NCBI RefSeq assembly: GCF_014196525.1
Contig: NZ_JACIDX010000001.1
Coordinates: 310,001-374,000 of the forward strand
Direction: 5' to 3'
Length of the DNA: 64,000 nucleotides
DNA from: Novosphingobium sediminicola
GTDB lineage: Bacteria > Pseudomonadota > Alphaproteobacteria > Sphingomonadales > Sphingomonadaceae
Part shown: positions 23,904 to 31,802 of the stretch, one piece after another
How positions within the stretch are numbered: the stretch's first letter is position 1
Layout: every line of letters begins with the position of its first letter
Notes under the pieces: generated by a model
What the model was told of the DNA's origin: nothing
Seen by the model: the letters and a program-made list of their open reading frames with translations, nothing else
Database searches by the model: none
Translations under genes and position numbers: made by a program

Positions 23904-25719
23904 GCTAGCCACCTACGAAGACGCAATAGTTGAAACCCTGCGAAAAAGAGCAGTGCAGTCTGCCATCTTGATCGATGATCGCTTTCCGACTTACATCGAC
24001 CTGCTCGCCATGCAGGACCAAGATGAAATTCGTGAAAATTTTCAAGACGTGGATGATGCTAGGCGCCTCTACCGCCTTATGCATGAAAATAAGATTGTCT
24101 GTGACGTAGAAAACGTTGTTGGACATGTGGATGATGCGTTCTTGGAAAAGATCCGGAAGAGTGATCTGGTGGTACTCGACTGGAATTTAAATCCTAATGA
24201 TCATGGAGATTGCGAAAGCGCCGTCAATGTCCTCTGCGGACTTTCAATTAGCCCGCACTTTAATTTAGTTGTAATCTACACCCGCGACGAACTAGATCAA
24301 GTTTGGACGCGTTCCGCAGTTCGCTTGCATGGCGGCTGGCGTGAAAAAGAAGATCTCGGAAACGATCTTGATCTCGGCGGCCAAGACTTGGATCAATTAT
24401 TGGAGGATATCGATCCAGATGGTCATGTGAATTTCGTTACTGATGAAATGCTGCAAAATTTCGTTCAAGGAGGATTAAAGAAAATAAAAAATTACAAGGA
24501 TTTAATTAATGACCTCGTAAAACAAACCGGTATTCCAGCCAAATCAGGATCTGAGCTGCTTACGATTCTGATTCATCGAGCAGCCATCAAACGGCATGGC
24601 GCTTTAGCTGACGGCTCATGCGCTCGGGTGATCGAAGGAAGCCCCGGCGGAAATTCCCGCTACATCAATGTTGGGAGCCTCTTTGTTTGTCTAGTATCTA
24701 AGCCTGTCGGAGATGAGCAGGCTGAACAAACCATTTTTGATCACCTGGACCGGGCTCTGGTCACTTGGAACCCGAGCGTCTTACAACTTCTGGTGTCTGA
24801 ACTCCAAAATGAGCTAGAGCACCACTCGTATGCATTCGACCACTCCCGCATGCCATCCAACAAGCTAAAGGCTGGTTGGATGTACCATATGCTTCGCATG
24901 CATTGCGGAGCTGATGGAGGGAAAGAAGCAGTTTTGGAGGCGCTAAACCTGCGCTTAATCGAGACAATTGAAGAGTCTATCCGTGGACAAATGTCCGTTC
25001 CGACATCGAACCTGAGTCGGTTTGGGCAATGTGTAACTCAGCTTGCAGTAACTCCATTCGGAGATCTTGAAACCAAGTCAGAAATCGATTTGGTTAGGGA
25101 TGCAGTTGCCGCTGCTGGCTTGGACTTCAATGAAAGCATGCCATGTGAGGTACTGCATGCCCTAAACGAATATCTCTCTGCAGATCCATTCCGAGGCGGC
25201 CACGTCACGGTTGGCTCCATTTTGTGCGATGCGAGCAAAGACCACTGGTGGCTGTGTGTCTCGCCTGCCTGCGACATGGTGCCACGTAAACACAGTGATG
25301 AATTTAGCTGGCAATTTTCGGTGCATCCATTCAGGCCAATGACCTTGTTAAAGCTTGAAAAAGGACGCCCTAGTAGCGTGCTCGCAGAAGCCGAGCAGGG
25401 AGCAGCAATTTTTGTTACTGTAGGGGAAGATCACATATTTCTTCGTGCGACAGAGGCAAAGACACGGCAACCACGTCCGATCACTTGCTTGCTTGAGAAA
25501 AATGGATTTACTGGTCACGATGTTTGGCAAAAGTATGGCTTCGCATTCCACGAGTTAAAACCGAATGAGGATGAACTACGCTCTGTGCGCACGGAAGTTT
25601 TCGCAGTCAGTCAGTTGCGACCGCACTATGCTGCGCGCTTTCAGCATTTAGCAGGTGGTCACCAGTCCCGCATTGGTGTCGATTATGTGCGATATGGAAA
25701 ATCTGGGTCTGACGGATAA
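23896..25719 (+). CDS. Receiver-domain protein with large unknown C-terminus
   Basis: 607-aa partner of the double-GHKL protein. The N-terminal 130 residues resemble a response receiver domain of the Response_reg_2 type: acidic pair Asp27-Asp28 in SAILIDDRF, candidate phospho-acceptor Asp95 in LVVLDWNLN, and Thr129 in LVVIYT. The remaining 470 residues match nothing I know; they include the Cys/His-containing WWLCVSPACDMVPRKH near residue 460, which may bind a metal or be catalytic. The gene overlaps its neighbour by 8 nt (translational coupling). By analogy with two-component defence systems such as Detocs it could be the switch and effector; that is inference. Confidence 0.62.
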   Translation: MAELATYEDAIVETLRKRAVQSAILIDDRFPTYIDLLAMQDQDEIRENFQDVDDARRLYRLMHENKIVCDVENVVGHVDDAFLEKIRKSDLVVLDWNLNPNDHGDCESAVNVLCGLSISPHFNLVVIYTRDELDQVWTRSAVRLHGGWREKEDLGNDLDLGGQDLDQLLEDIDPDGHVNFVTDEMLQNFVQGGLKKIKNYKDLINDLVKQTGIPAKSGSELLTILIHRAAIKRHGALADGSCARVIEGSPGGNSRYINVGSLFVCLVSKPVGDEQAEQTIFDHLDRALVTWNPSVLQLLVSELQNELEHHSYAFDHSRMPSNKLKAGWMYHMLRMHCGADGGKEAVLEALNLRLIETIEESIRGQMSVPTSNLSRFGQCVTQLAVTPFGDLETKSEIDLVRDAVAAAGLDFNESMPCEVLHALNEYLSADPFRGGHVTVGSILCDASKDHWWLCVSPACDMVPRKHSDEFSWQFSVHPFRPMTLLKLEKGRPSSVLAEAEQGAAIFVTVGEDHIFLRATEAKTRQPRPITCLLEKNGFTGHDVWQKYGFAFHELKPNEDELRSVRTEVFAVSQLRPHYAARFQHLAGGHQSRIGVDYVRYGKSGSDG

Positions 25720-25801
25720 CGGCCCTTACTCTTGACCAAAGGCCCTAGAGAAGCTGCTCTGGCTGGTTGCATGTGGGTAAAATTTCGTGTCAAGGGGGCT
25801 A

Positions 25802-26866
25802 ATGACGTGGAAATTGATCGATCTATTTTGTGGGGCTGGCGGTATGTCGCTGGGCTTCACGGACCCCCGTTTCTGCGGAGGTTTCAGCAGCGTGGTCGCG
25901 GTTGACAGCGATGCTGCTGCGATCGCCACTCATCAAGAAAATTTTGACGGTGAGTCAGTGTGCGGCAATATCGCAGACTGGCTCGAACATTCCGATGTGC
26001 CGCTTGCCGACGTAGTGATTGGCGGGCCACCATGCCAAGGGTTTAGCCTCCTCAACATGAAGCGCAGCGGGGATGCCAGACGCGCCCTTTGGGAGCCCTT
26101 TCTGGATGTTGTTGCTCGTTCAAATGCTCGCATCTTCGTTATGGAGAATGTTGCAGAACTATTTCGTTCTGGCGAACTGGATGGAATTCGCAGCCGTGCT
26201 GTTGAACTTGGCTTTCAAACGAAGGCTGCTATTTTAAATGCAGCAGATTACGGTACGCCGCAGAATCGTCGACGCACAATTGTTGTAGGATGGAAGGATA
26301 GCCTTTGGCAGCCTGAATTTCCTCCACTAAAAACTCATGCCGAACCAAGTCTTGGCTTGAATTTACCGCCATGGCGTACCGTGCGTGATGCGATCGCAGA
26401 CTTGCCTGCGCCTGTTAAATTAGAAATTGGGGGACCCGCACCTCTGAACCTTCATATTCGGAGGACACCAACGGAAAAAAGCATAGCACGGTATGAAGCT
26501 GTCCCCCCCGGAGGGAACCGTTTCGACCTCCATCGCAATGCTCCAGAACTCACTCCAAGCTGCTGGATACGGAAAACATCAGGTGGTACAGATCTATTTG
26601 GAAGGCTGTGGTGGGATCGCCCATCGGTTACCATTCGAACTGAGTTTTATAAGCCTGAAAAGGGTCGCTACCTTCATCCAGAGGCTCACCGCCCGATCAC
26701 TCATCGCGAAGCGGCACGACTGATGGGTTTCCCTGATGACTTTAGGTTCATCGGAACAAAGGTAGAAATTGCGCGCCAAATAGGAAACGCAGTCCCACCG
26801 CCACTAGCGGGCGCACTCGGCCGATTGGTGGCGGATATGCTGGCGCCTATGGCAAACAGGACTTAA
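25802..26866 (+). CDS. DNA (cytosine-5) methyltransferase
   Basis: 354-aa C5 cytosine methyltransferase with motifs in order: I (IDLFCGAGGMSLGF), IV with catalytic Cys78 (GGPPCQGFS), VI (MENV, 114-117), VIII (RRRTIVVG), and X (IGNAVPPPLAGALG). The target-recognition part is of normal length, so it should be active; target sequence unknown. Start at 25802 is favoured by AAGGGGG five bases upstream; an in-frame GTG at 25787 is less likely. It lies 82 nt after the receiver gene in the same direction and composition, so it belongs to the same cassette. No adjacent restriction endonuclease is seen. Confidence 0.88.
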   Translation: MTWKLIDLFCGAGGMSLGFTDPRFCGGFSSVVAVDSDAAAIATHQENFDGESVCGNIADWLEHSDVPLADVVIGGPPCQGFSLLNMKRSGDARRALWEPFLDVVARSNARIFVMENVAELFRSGELDGIRSRAVELGFQTKAAILNAADYGTPQNRRRTIVVGWKDSLWQPEFPPLKTHAEPSLGLNLPPWRTVRDAIADLPAPVKLEIGGPAPLNLHIRRTPTEKSIARYEAVPPGGNRFDLHRNAPELTPSCWIRKTSGGTDLFGRLWWDRPSVTIRTEFYKPEKGRYLHPEAHRPITHREAARLMGFPDDFRFIGTKVEIARQIGNAVPPPLAGALGRLVADMLAPMANRT

Positions 26867-27062
26867 TATATTAAATTAAACAGTTGAGAGATTTAGGTAC
26901 TTCTAAAAGCACTGACTTTAGGCGTCTGCGTAGGCAGAACTAACAGCAGATTATGTGGGGATTTTGTCCCAGATGAGACCGACTGGTCCGACCTTAGCAC
27001 CAGTCACTAATCGCTCCCAATTATTGCTCACCCCGTCAGTGCTAACGGGTCTGAGCAAAACG

Positions 27063-27722
27063 TCACATCTTCCGAACCACCGCGACAATCCTGCCGATTA
27101 TGTGAACATCTTCCGGCATGACGAAGCGCGAGCGAACGGATTGGTTATCGGAAATAATTTCGATCTGGCCTCCACGGGCCGGGCCGATACGCTTGATCAT
27201 ACCCATGCCTTCATAGGTCATGGCCCAGATCAGATCGGCATTGTCCACCACCTGCTGGCGCCGGTCGATCAGGACGATGTCGCCGCTCACCATGGTCGGC
27301 TGCATGGAATCTCCAACCGCATGGGCGAAGAACAGATCTTCTGGCGGACTATGGGTAAAGGCACGCAGCCATTCGCGCGGAAAATGCTGAACCTTGTAGT
27401 TTGGCTCGCTGTCGAGAAAACTCGCCCCCATGCCCAGCGTGAGATCGAACTCGCGAACAGGTACAAGCCCTAAGTCTTCAGCCACAACCTCAATGGAAGG
27501 CGGCGCGACATAGCCTTCGCTAGGATCGTCAGTTTCACCTGACAAATAAGCAGGTGTCGTCCGCAGCTCCGCCGCGATCTTATGGAGATATTTTGTCCCC
27601 ACTTTATTACGATTAATCAGATTGTTGATTGTCGGCTGTGCGACGCCGACACGGCGCGCCAGTTCTGCCTGAGACAGATTAAGCGCCTTCAATTGGCTAT
27701 TGATTCGGTCCCCGATGCTCAC
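27063..27722 (-). CDS. Phage repressor, HTH-XRE plus S24 peptidase
   Basis: 219-aa lambda-CI/LexA-like repressor. The N-terminal HTH reads SQAELARRVGVAQPTINNLI; the C-terminal S24 domain has AVGDSMQPTMVSGDIVLIDR with the nucleophile Ser and a downstream Lys in MIKRIG, so it should self-cleave on RecA activation. It is divergent from the Cro-like gene, and a perfect inverted repeat lies just upstream. I choose GTG at 27722 (VSIGDRINSQ), because the longer frame from 27758 would translate the operator itself; no clear ribosome site is seen, so the message may be leaderless. Confidence 0.85.
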   Translation of the reverse strand: MSIGDRINSQLKALNLSQAELARRVGVAQPTINNLINRNKVGTKYLHKIAAELRTTPAYLSGETDDPSEGYVAPPSIEVVAEDLGLVPVREFDLTLGMGASFLDSEPNYKVQHFPREWLRAFTHSPPEDLFFAHAVGDSMQPTMVSGDIVLIDRRQQVVDNADLIWAMTYEGMGMIKRIGPARGGQIEIISDNQSVRSRFVMPEDVHIIGRIVAVVRKM

Positions 27723-27729
27723 ACAAACT

Positions 27730-27753
27730 GAGCTATAGAAACAGCTATAGCTC
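27730..27753. promoter_or_regulatory. Repressor operator, perfect inverted repeat
   Basis: GAGCTATAG, six bases (AAACAG), CTATAGCTC: a perfect 9-bp inverted repeat in the divergent control region between the repressor and the Cro-like gene. A third half-site, CCTATAGCT, occurs at 27780-27788. Such a layout is typical of binding sites for a dimeric CI-like repressor. Confidence 0.65.
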
Positions 27754-27808
27754 GCCATATCGTATTTGATATTGACTTACCTATAGCTTTTGAAATACCC
27801 ATGCGGAC

Positions 27809-28120
27809 ATGTCCAACGCGCCCACACCCTTTGAAGCCCTGCAAGCCGCGCTTAACAAGGCTGGCTCGCAATCCGCCCTCGCCCGCATTTGCGGCGTTTC
27901 GCAACCCACAGTCTGGAAATGGCTGCAAACCCGCCGCCTCCCACCGATCCATGTATTGGCTGTCGAAACCGCCACCGGGATTTCCCGCCATCACCTGCGC
28001 CCTGATATCTATCCCGCTGAAATCCCCGCCGCTCCGGCCCGCTTTCTGGACGTAGATCATGGCGCCTCCCTCGTCGCGTTCAATCGCGGCACGGCTTTGC
28101 GTGACGGAGCCTCGGCATGA
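27809..28120 (+). CDS. Cro/YdaS-like HTH regulator
   Basis: 103-aa DNA-binding protein of the YdaS/Cro type: an HTH reading QSALARICGVSQPTVWKWLQ and then PPIHVLAVETATGISRHHLRPDIYP, the usual family ending. It is divergent from the repressor across the operator region and first in the early operon, as expected for the anti-repressor that favours lytic growth. The stop overlaps the next start (ATGA). Confidence 0.8.
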   Translation: MSNAPTPFEALQAALNKAGSQSALARICGVSQPTVWKWLQTRRLPPIHVLAVETATGISRHHLRPDIYPAEIPAAPARFLDVDHGASLVAFNRGTALRDGASA

Positions 28121-28572
28121 CCCTGCGCCGCGAACCGCTCACCTATGAAAACACGATGCTGGCCGTGGCCAAGGTGCTGGGCTGGGATACGGTCGCGGGC
28201 ATCTGCGGCGTGTCCTCGCGCTCGGCGCGCTATTGGGCCGAACCGGAATGCCAGAAACAGATCCGTATGATCGACGCCGAAAGGCTCGACCGCGCCTATA
28301 TCGAGGCGGGCGGCGATCACCGGCCCTTTCACCGGCTGATGACGATGCGTCTGGATATTGCCGATATGGCTGCCAATGCCGGGCTGGCCGATCTGACCAC
28401 GCTCACGGCCATCGTGGCCAAGGAAGCGGGCGAAGCCGTCTCGGCCCTGATCATCGCGGCCCAAACGGGCGACCGCGCCAGTATCCGCAACGCCCGCAAG
28501 GAAGCCGAGGATGCCATCCACGCCCTGCATGCCAGTGTGGCCGGCATCGAAAGCCGCGAGGCCCACGCATGA
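28117..28572 (+). CDS. CII/CP76-like phage regulatory protein
   Basis: 151-aa helical protein with an HTH-like segment (TVAGICGVSSRSARYWAEPE, residues 25-44), followed by two long helices (HRLMTMRLDIADMAANAG and the ARKEAEDAIHALHASV end). The organisation resembles phage CII (CP76 family) regulators, but the match is by eye. It is translationally coupled to the Cro-like gene upstream and to the Ogr-like gene downstream (ATGA overlaps). Confidence 0.5.
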   Translation: MTLRREPLTYENTMLAVAKVLGWDTVAGICGVSSRSARYWAEPECQKQIRMIDAERLDRAYIEAGGDHRPFHRLMTMRLDIADMAANAGLADLTTLTAIVAKEAGEAVSALIIAAQTGDRASIRNARKEAEDAIHALHASVAGIESREAHA

Positions 28573-28940
28573 GCGGCGAAGGCGCGCTGGGCCATCGCCC
28601 GCTGGTCTATGCGCCGCTCGAATTCCGCCTGCGCTCGGGCGGGGGACAGGCGAAGGGCAAGGCTTTCATCACCTGCCCCAAATGCGATGCGCCGATGTTC
28701 ATCCGCCGGTCCGAACGCCAGACCGAGACCGTCAAACATATCGATGCCCATTGCACCAACACCGGCTGCACCATGACCGGCATGTTTGAGCTGGTCTTTG
28801 TCCACTTCTTCAATCCCGGCCTTCTCGACCGCGCCGATCTCAAGCTCAAGGCCTGCCCGCGCGATCAAATCCCCCACGTCCTGCCGCCCCCGCGTGAGGA
28901 GGCCGACGATGGGCAAATTTCCATGTTCGATCCCTCCTGA
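28569..28940 (+). CDS. ogr: Ogr/Delta-like zinc-finger late activator
   Basis: 123-aa protein whose core matches the P2 Ogr/Delta zinc finger: CPKCDAPMFIRRSERQTETV, then HIDAHCTNTGCTMTGMFELV, giving Cys-x2-Cys and Cys-x4-Cys ligand pairs and the Ogr-type segment following the second pair. Ogr activates P2 late promoters through the RNA polymerase alpha subunit. It is longer than P2 Ogr (72 aa), with extra N-terminal and C-terminal residues. In P2 the gene lies next to D; here it has moved to the control operon. Confidence 0.78.
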   Translation: MSGEGALGHRPLVYAPLEFRLRSGGGQAKGKAFITCPKCDAPMFIRRSERQTETVKHIDAHCTNTGCTMTGMFELVFVHFFNPGLLDRADLKLKACPRDQIPHVLPPPREEADDGQISMFDPS

Positions 28941-28954
28941 CAGCGAGGCCCACC

Positions 28955-29077
28955 ATGCCCAAAGCCGCTTTCATCATCGCCACGACCGCCCTGCTTTTCA
29001 CCACCGCGCTGCTGGCCGTTGACCGCGTGATCGCGGGCGCCGTGCAATGCAGCGCCCTTGCCTGCCTCAACGCGTGA
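28955..29077 (+). CDS. 40-aa membrane or exported peptide
   Basis: MPKAAFIIATTALLFTTALL begins a 40-codon frame with one hydrophobic segment and two Cys near the end. CAGCGAGG upstream serves as ribosome site. Its stop overlaps the next start (TGATG). No family recognised; it is part of a run of tiny overlapping early phage genes. Confidence 0.45.
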   Translation: MPKAAFIIATTALLFTTALLAVDRVIAGAVQCSALACLNA

Positions 29078-29256
29078 TGGCCTGCCCAGAGCCGCCCTCA
29101 CGCGGCGCCTTTCTCTGGAGCATCGCCCTCCTGCTCGGCGCCCTCTCCGGCGCAGCCTTGGCCGAACTCACCGCCCTTCCCCGCCCTGCGGGTCGCACCG
29201 CCCCGATCAGCGCCCAAGGCGCGGTCGGGGCACCCTTGCCGGGCGTCACCGCATGA
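29077..29256 (+). CDS. 59-aa small membrane protein
   Basis: Starts at the ATG overlapping the previous stop. Residues 11-29 (AFLWSIALLLGALSGAALA) form a membrane segment or signal sequence, followed by a short Pro/Ala-rich tail. Ends with an ATGA overlap on the following gene. Function unknown. Confidence 0.45.
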   Translation: MACPEPPSRGAFLWSIALLLGALSGAALAELTALPRPAGRTAPISAQGAVGAPLPGVTA

Positions 29257-29393
29257 CGCGCCCATGGAAACCCGAAGGCTGCGCCGATTGCGGCCTGCTC
29301 CACCCCACCCACAGCCTCAACGGATCGCACGGCCCATGGCGCTGCCGCGATTGCCATGTCGAGGCGCAGAAAAAGAACAGAAAGGCCGCCTGA
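29253..29393 (+). CDS. 46-aa zinc-ribbon-like peptide
   Basis: Reads MTRPWKPEGCADCGLLHPTH and then WRCRDCHVEAQKK. The two Cys-x2-Cys pairs plus His residues indicate a small zinc-binding fold. Overlaps the genes on both sides by a few bases, so it is likely translated by coupling. A nucleic-acid or protein-binding role is possible but unproven. Confidence 0.5.
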   Translation: MTRPWKPEGCADCGLLHPTHSLNGSHGPWRCRDCHVEAQKKNRKAA

Positions 29394-29680
29394 TGCCGAG
29401 CACCGATCCGCCCGTTCCGAATCGAATCGCGGAAATCATCTTTGCCTTTGCCCGCGAAATGGCCGCCGACGAAAACCTCTTCCAGAACATCAAAGACGAA
29501 ACCGAACCATGCATCGCTGCGCCATCTACGCCCGCTTCTCAACCGACCGACAGTCCGAAACCTCGGCGGAAGACCAGATCCGCGAATGCACCCGCTTTGC
29601 CGAAAGCAAGGGTTGGCAGGTCGTCGAAACCTATCACGATCTTGCCATGTCAGGGGCAAACAACCGGCGCCCCGGCCTGA
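29393..29680 (+). CDS. Small helical protein overlapping the recombinase start
   Basis: 95-codon frame starting at the ATG that overlaps the previous stop. The first 40 residues (IAEIIFAFAREMAADENLF) look like a genuine helical protein, while residues after about 42 are Pro/Ser/Arg-rich and run antiphase to the conserved resolvase N-terminus. Either the gene is real with a 172-nt overlap, or only its first part is ancestral. Function unknown. Confidence 0.4.
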   Translation: MPSTDPPVPNRIAEIIFAFAREMAADENLFQNIKDETEPCIAAPSTPASQPTDSPKPRRKTRSANAPALPKARVGRSSKPITILPCQGQTTGAPA

Positions 29681-31128
29681 ACCAACTGCTGGCTCATATT
29701 CAGGAACGCCGCTTCGATACTTTGCTGGTCGAGGATCTCGACCGCATCGCGCGCGATCTTGAAGACGTGGCCGGGATTTTCAAACGTGTCCGCTTCGCAG
29801 GCGCCCGCATCTGGTCGCTCTCTGCTGGTGAAATCTCACAGCTTCACATCGGCCTGAAAGGCACGATGGATGCCATGGAGCTGGAGAAAATGGCGGACAA
29901 AATCCGCCGTGGTCAGCGCGGCTCGGTGGCGCGCGGGCGCATCCCCGGCGGGCGGACCTATGGCTATGACGTGGTTCGACAGCTCAACGACCGGGGTGAG
30001 CTGGATCGCGGATTGCGGTCCATCAACCCGGAACAGGCCGTCATTGTCCGCCGCATCATGGAAGAATATGCCGATGGCCGTGGCCCCAAGGCTATCTGTC
30101 GCAGCCTGAATGCCGAAGGCATCCCGTCCCCCAATGGCGGCGAATGGAGCGTGTCGGCCATTGTCGGCTCGGCAAGCCGCCGGATCGGCCTGCTCCAGAA
30201 CCCGATCTACACCGGACGCTTTGTCTACAACCGGGTCAAGATGGTCCGTAACCCGGAAACGCGCAATCGGGTGAGCCGCGTCAACAATGTCGAGGAACAC
30301 GCCGAGACCTACATTCCCGAAATGCGGATCATCAGCGACGAATTGTGGGATCGGGTCACGGCCATCCGCACAGCGCGCTCAAATGGCCCCCTTGTTCGAG
30401 CCAAACGCCCCCGCCACCTGCTCTCGGGTCTGGTCCGCTGCGGCGTGTGCCAGGGCGGCTTTGCCGTCTATTCGGCCAACCGCCTTGGCTGCAACAGCCA
30501 TCGACGCGGCGGCAATTGCCCGAACAACCGCACAATCACCGTGCAGGAATTGCAGACCCGCGTCATGGCCGGGCTTGAGGACAAGCTGCTCGCCGACGAT
30601 GCCGTGGCGCTCCTGCTCAAGCAATATCAGACCGAACGCGACCGGCGCCTGCGGGAAGGCGGCAAAACGCGCACCTCGAAAGAAAAGCGACTGCGCGAGA
30701 CCGAGGCTGCGATTGCCCGTCTGGTGTCGGCCATCGCTGATGGCGGCGCCGACTTCACCGAGATCCGCGCGGTGCTGAACGAAAAGAAGCTCGAACAGCA
30801 ACGCCTTCGAGCCGAATTGGCCGACGAGCCGCCCATGCCCGAACTGTCGCTCAACCCCAAGGTGGCCAAAGCCTACCGCGAAAGGGTAAAGGCTCTCCTC
30901 TCCGGCCTACGCACCGAGGAGATCACCGACAGCTCTGCCTCAGGCCAAATCCGCGCGCTGATCCACACGGTTCACGTCTCGCCGGGCGAGCGCAAATGCA
31001 AAGTCGAAATCCTAGGATCGCTGGAAGCCGCACTGGCTCTGGCCAATACCAAAACAGCAAAGGCGGTGCCTACAACTGTTAAGGTGGTAGCGGAGGAGGG
31101 ACTCGAACCCCCGACACGCGGATTATGA
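29509..31128 (+). CDS. Large serine recombinase (prophage integrase)
   Basis: 539-aa large serine recombinase, the presumed integrase/excisionase core. Catalytic domain residues 1-150: YARFSTDRQ with nucleophile Ser11, and LLVEDLDRIARD. The recombinase domain follows (SVARGRIPGGRTYGYD to about residue 280), then a zinc ribbon (RCGVCQGGF with a second Cys pair at GCNSHRRGGNCP, roughly 305-340) and a coiled-coil region (390-450). Start at 29509; the longer upstream frame lacks similarity. The last residues, EEGLEPPTRGL, are encoded by the 3' part of the tRNA-Met gene on the other strand, so the attachment site overlaps the gene end. P2 itself uses a tyrosine integrase. Confidence 0.9.
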   Translation: MHRCAIYARFSTDRQSETSAEDQIRECTRFAESKGWQVVETYHDLAMSGANNRRPGLNQLLAHIQERRFDTLLVEDLDRIARDLEDVAGIFKRVRFAGARIWSLSAGEISQLHIGLKGTMDAMELEKMADKIRRGQRGSVARGRIPGGRTYGYDVVRQLNDRGELDRGLRSINPEQAVIVRRIMEEYADGRGPKAICRSLNAEGIPSPNGGEWSVSAIVGSASRRIGLLQNPIYTGRFVYNRVKMVRNPETRNRVSRVNNVEEHAETYIPEMRIISDELWDRVTAIRTARSNGPLVRAKRPRHLLSGLVRCGVCQGGFAVYSANRLGCNSHRRGGNCPNNRTITVQELQTRVMAGLEDKLLADDAVALLLKQYQTERDRRLREGGKTRTSKEKRLRETEAAIARLVSAIADGGADFTEIRAVLNEKKLEQQRLRAELADEPPMPELSLNPKVAKAYRERVKALLSGLRTEEITDSSASGQIRALIHTVHVSPGERKCKVEILGSLEAALALANTKTAKAVPTTVKVVAEEGLEPPTRGL

Positions 31129-31161
31129 TTCCGCTGCTCTAACCTGCTGAGCTACTCCGCC
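31085..31161 (-). tRNA. tRNA-Met (CAT), prophage attachment site
   Basis: Cloverleaf on the minus strand: acceptor GGCGGAG pairing with CTCCGCT (G1-T72 wobble), D-arm GCTCAGCAGGTTAGAGC, anticodon stem GCGGA/TCCGC with loop ATCATAA (anticodon CAT), T-loop TTCGAGT, and encoded CCA at 31085-31087. The anticodon stem lacks the three G-C pairs of an initiator, so it is an elongator Met or possibly tRNA-Ile2. The serine recombinase ORF reads into its 3' half, so the prophage ends here and leaves the tRNA intact. Confidence 0.9.
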
Positions 31162-31379
31162 CCATGACTGGCGGCGACCGTGTCGGTCACCATTGCCCGG
31201 TGCAGGCGGGCCGAATAGCCACGACGGGCAAAGGCGTCAACAGCCCATTGCATGTTTGGTGAAATTTTTTTGTCAGAGGGCAAAACCGCCTTCCGGCACC
31301 TCCGCCCCGCACGATGGAGATGCTTGCGCATAGCGGGGCCCTCTGTCACATTCCGGGCAAAATACGGGGGAGACAGCCC

Positions 31380-31802
31380 ATGCCGAAAACCGCCGGAAGG
31401 CAACGCATGATCGCCATCATCCTGACGGTGTGGAACGCGGTGGGCGTGGCCATGTGGGCGCTGCAATCCAGCACCAGCCCGGAAACGCTGGCACAAGGCG
31501 ACAAGGTGCAGATCGAGGTGTGGCAGGCGATGCCGCTCTGGGCGTGGATCGCCTATGCGGTGGGCACGTGGAGCGGGCTGCTGGGCGCTGTGGCGCTGTT
31601 GCTGCAAAGGCGGGCGGCGGTGTGGCTGTTTGCGATTTCCACCATCGGCATCGTCGCGCAGTTCAGCTATGCGCTGGTCCTCTCGCCGCTGGTGGCGGCC
31701 AAGGGGCCGGGCGTGATCGCCTTTCCTGCGGTCATCTTTGCCATTGCGCTGGGCTCGATGGCCTATGCCCATGCAGCGGCCGGGCGCGACCTGCTGAGCT
31801 AG
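31380..31802 (+). CDS. Four-helix membrane protein, unknown
   Basis: 140-aa protein with about four membrane segments: IAIILTVWNAVGVAMWAL, LWAWIAYAVGTWSGLLGAVALL, AVWLFAISTIGIVAQFSYAL and VIAFPAVIFAIALGSMAYA. The ATG at 31380 follows CGGGGGAGAC. It is the first chromosomal gene after the prophage and its end overlaps the mltG end on the other strand (shared CTAG). No family recognised with confidence. Confidence 0.65.
   Translation: MPKTAGRQRMIAIILTVWNAVGVAMWALQSSTSPETLAQGDKVQIEVWQAMPLWAWIAYAVGTWSGLLGAVALLLQRRAAVWLFAISTIGIVAQFSYALVLSPLVAAKGPGVIAFPAVIFAIALGSMAYAHAAAGRDLLS

Noticed and set aside
20979..25719. Calling the pair a Detocs system
   Set aside because: Detocs has a separate effector gene and a different kinase layout; here the kinase module is fused to an Hsp90-like ATPase and followed by a methyltransferase.
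3522..26866. HNH nuclease and C5 methyltransferase as one restriction-modification system
   Set aside because: They are 21 kb apart in different operons with different surroundings.
31085..31161. Initiator tRNA-Met
   Set aside because: The anticodon stem lacks the three consecutive G-C pairs, and position 1 pairs with T72, unlike an initiator.
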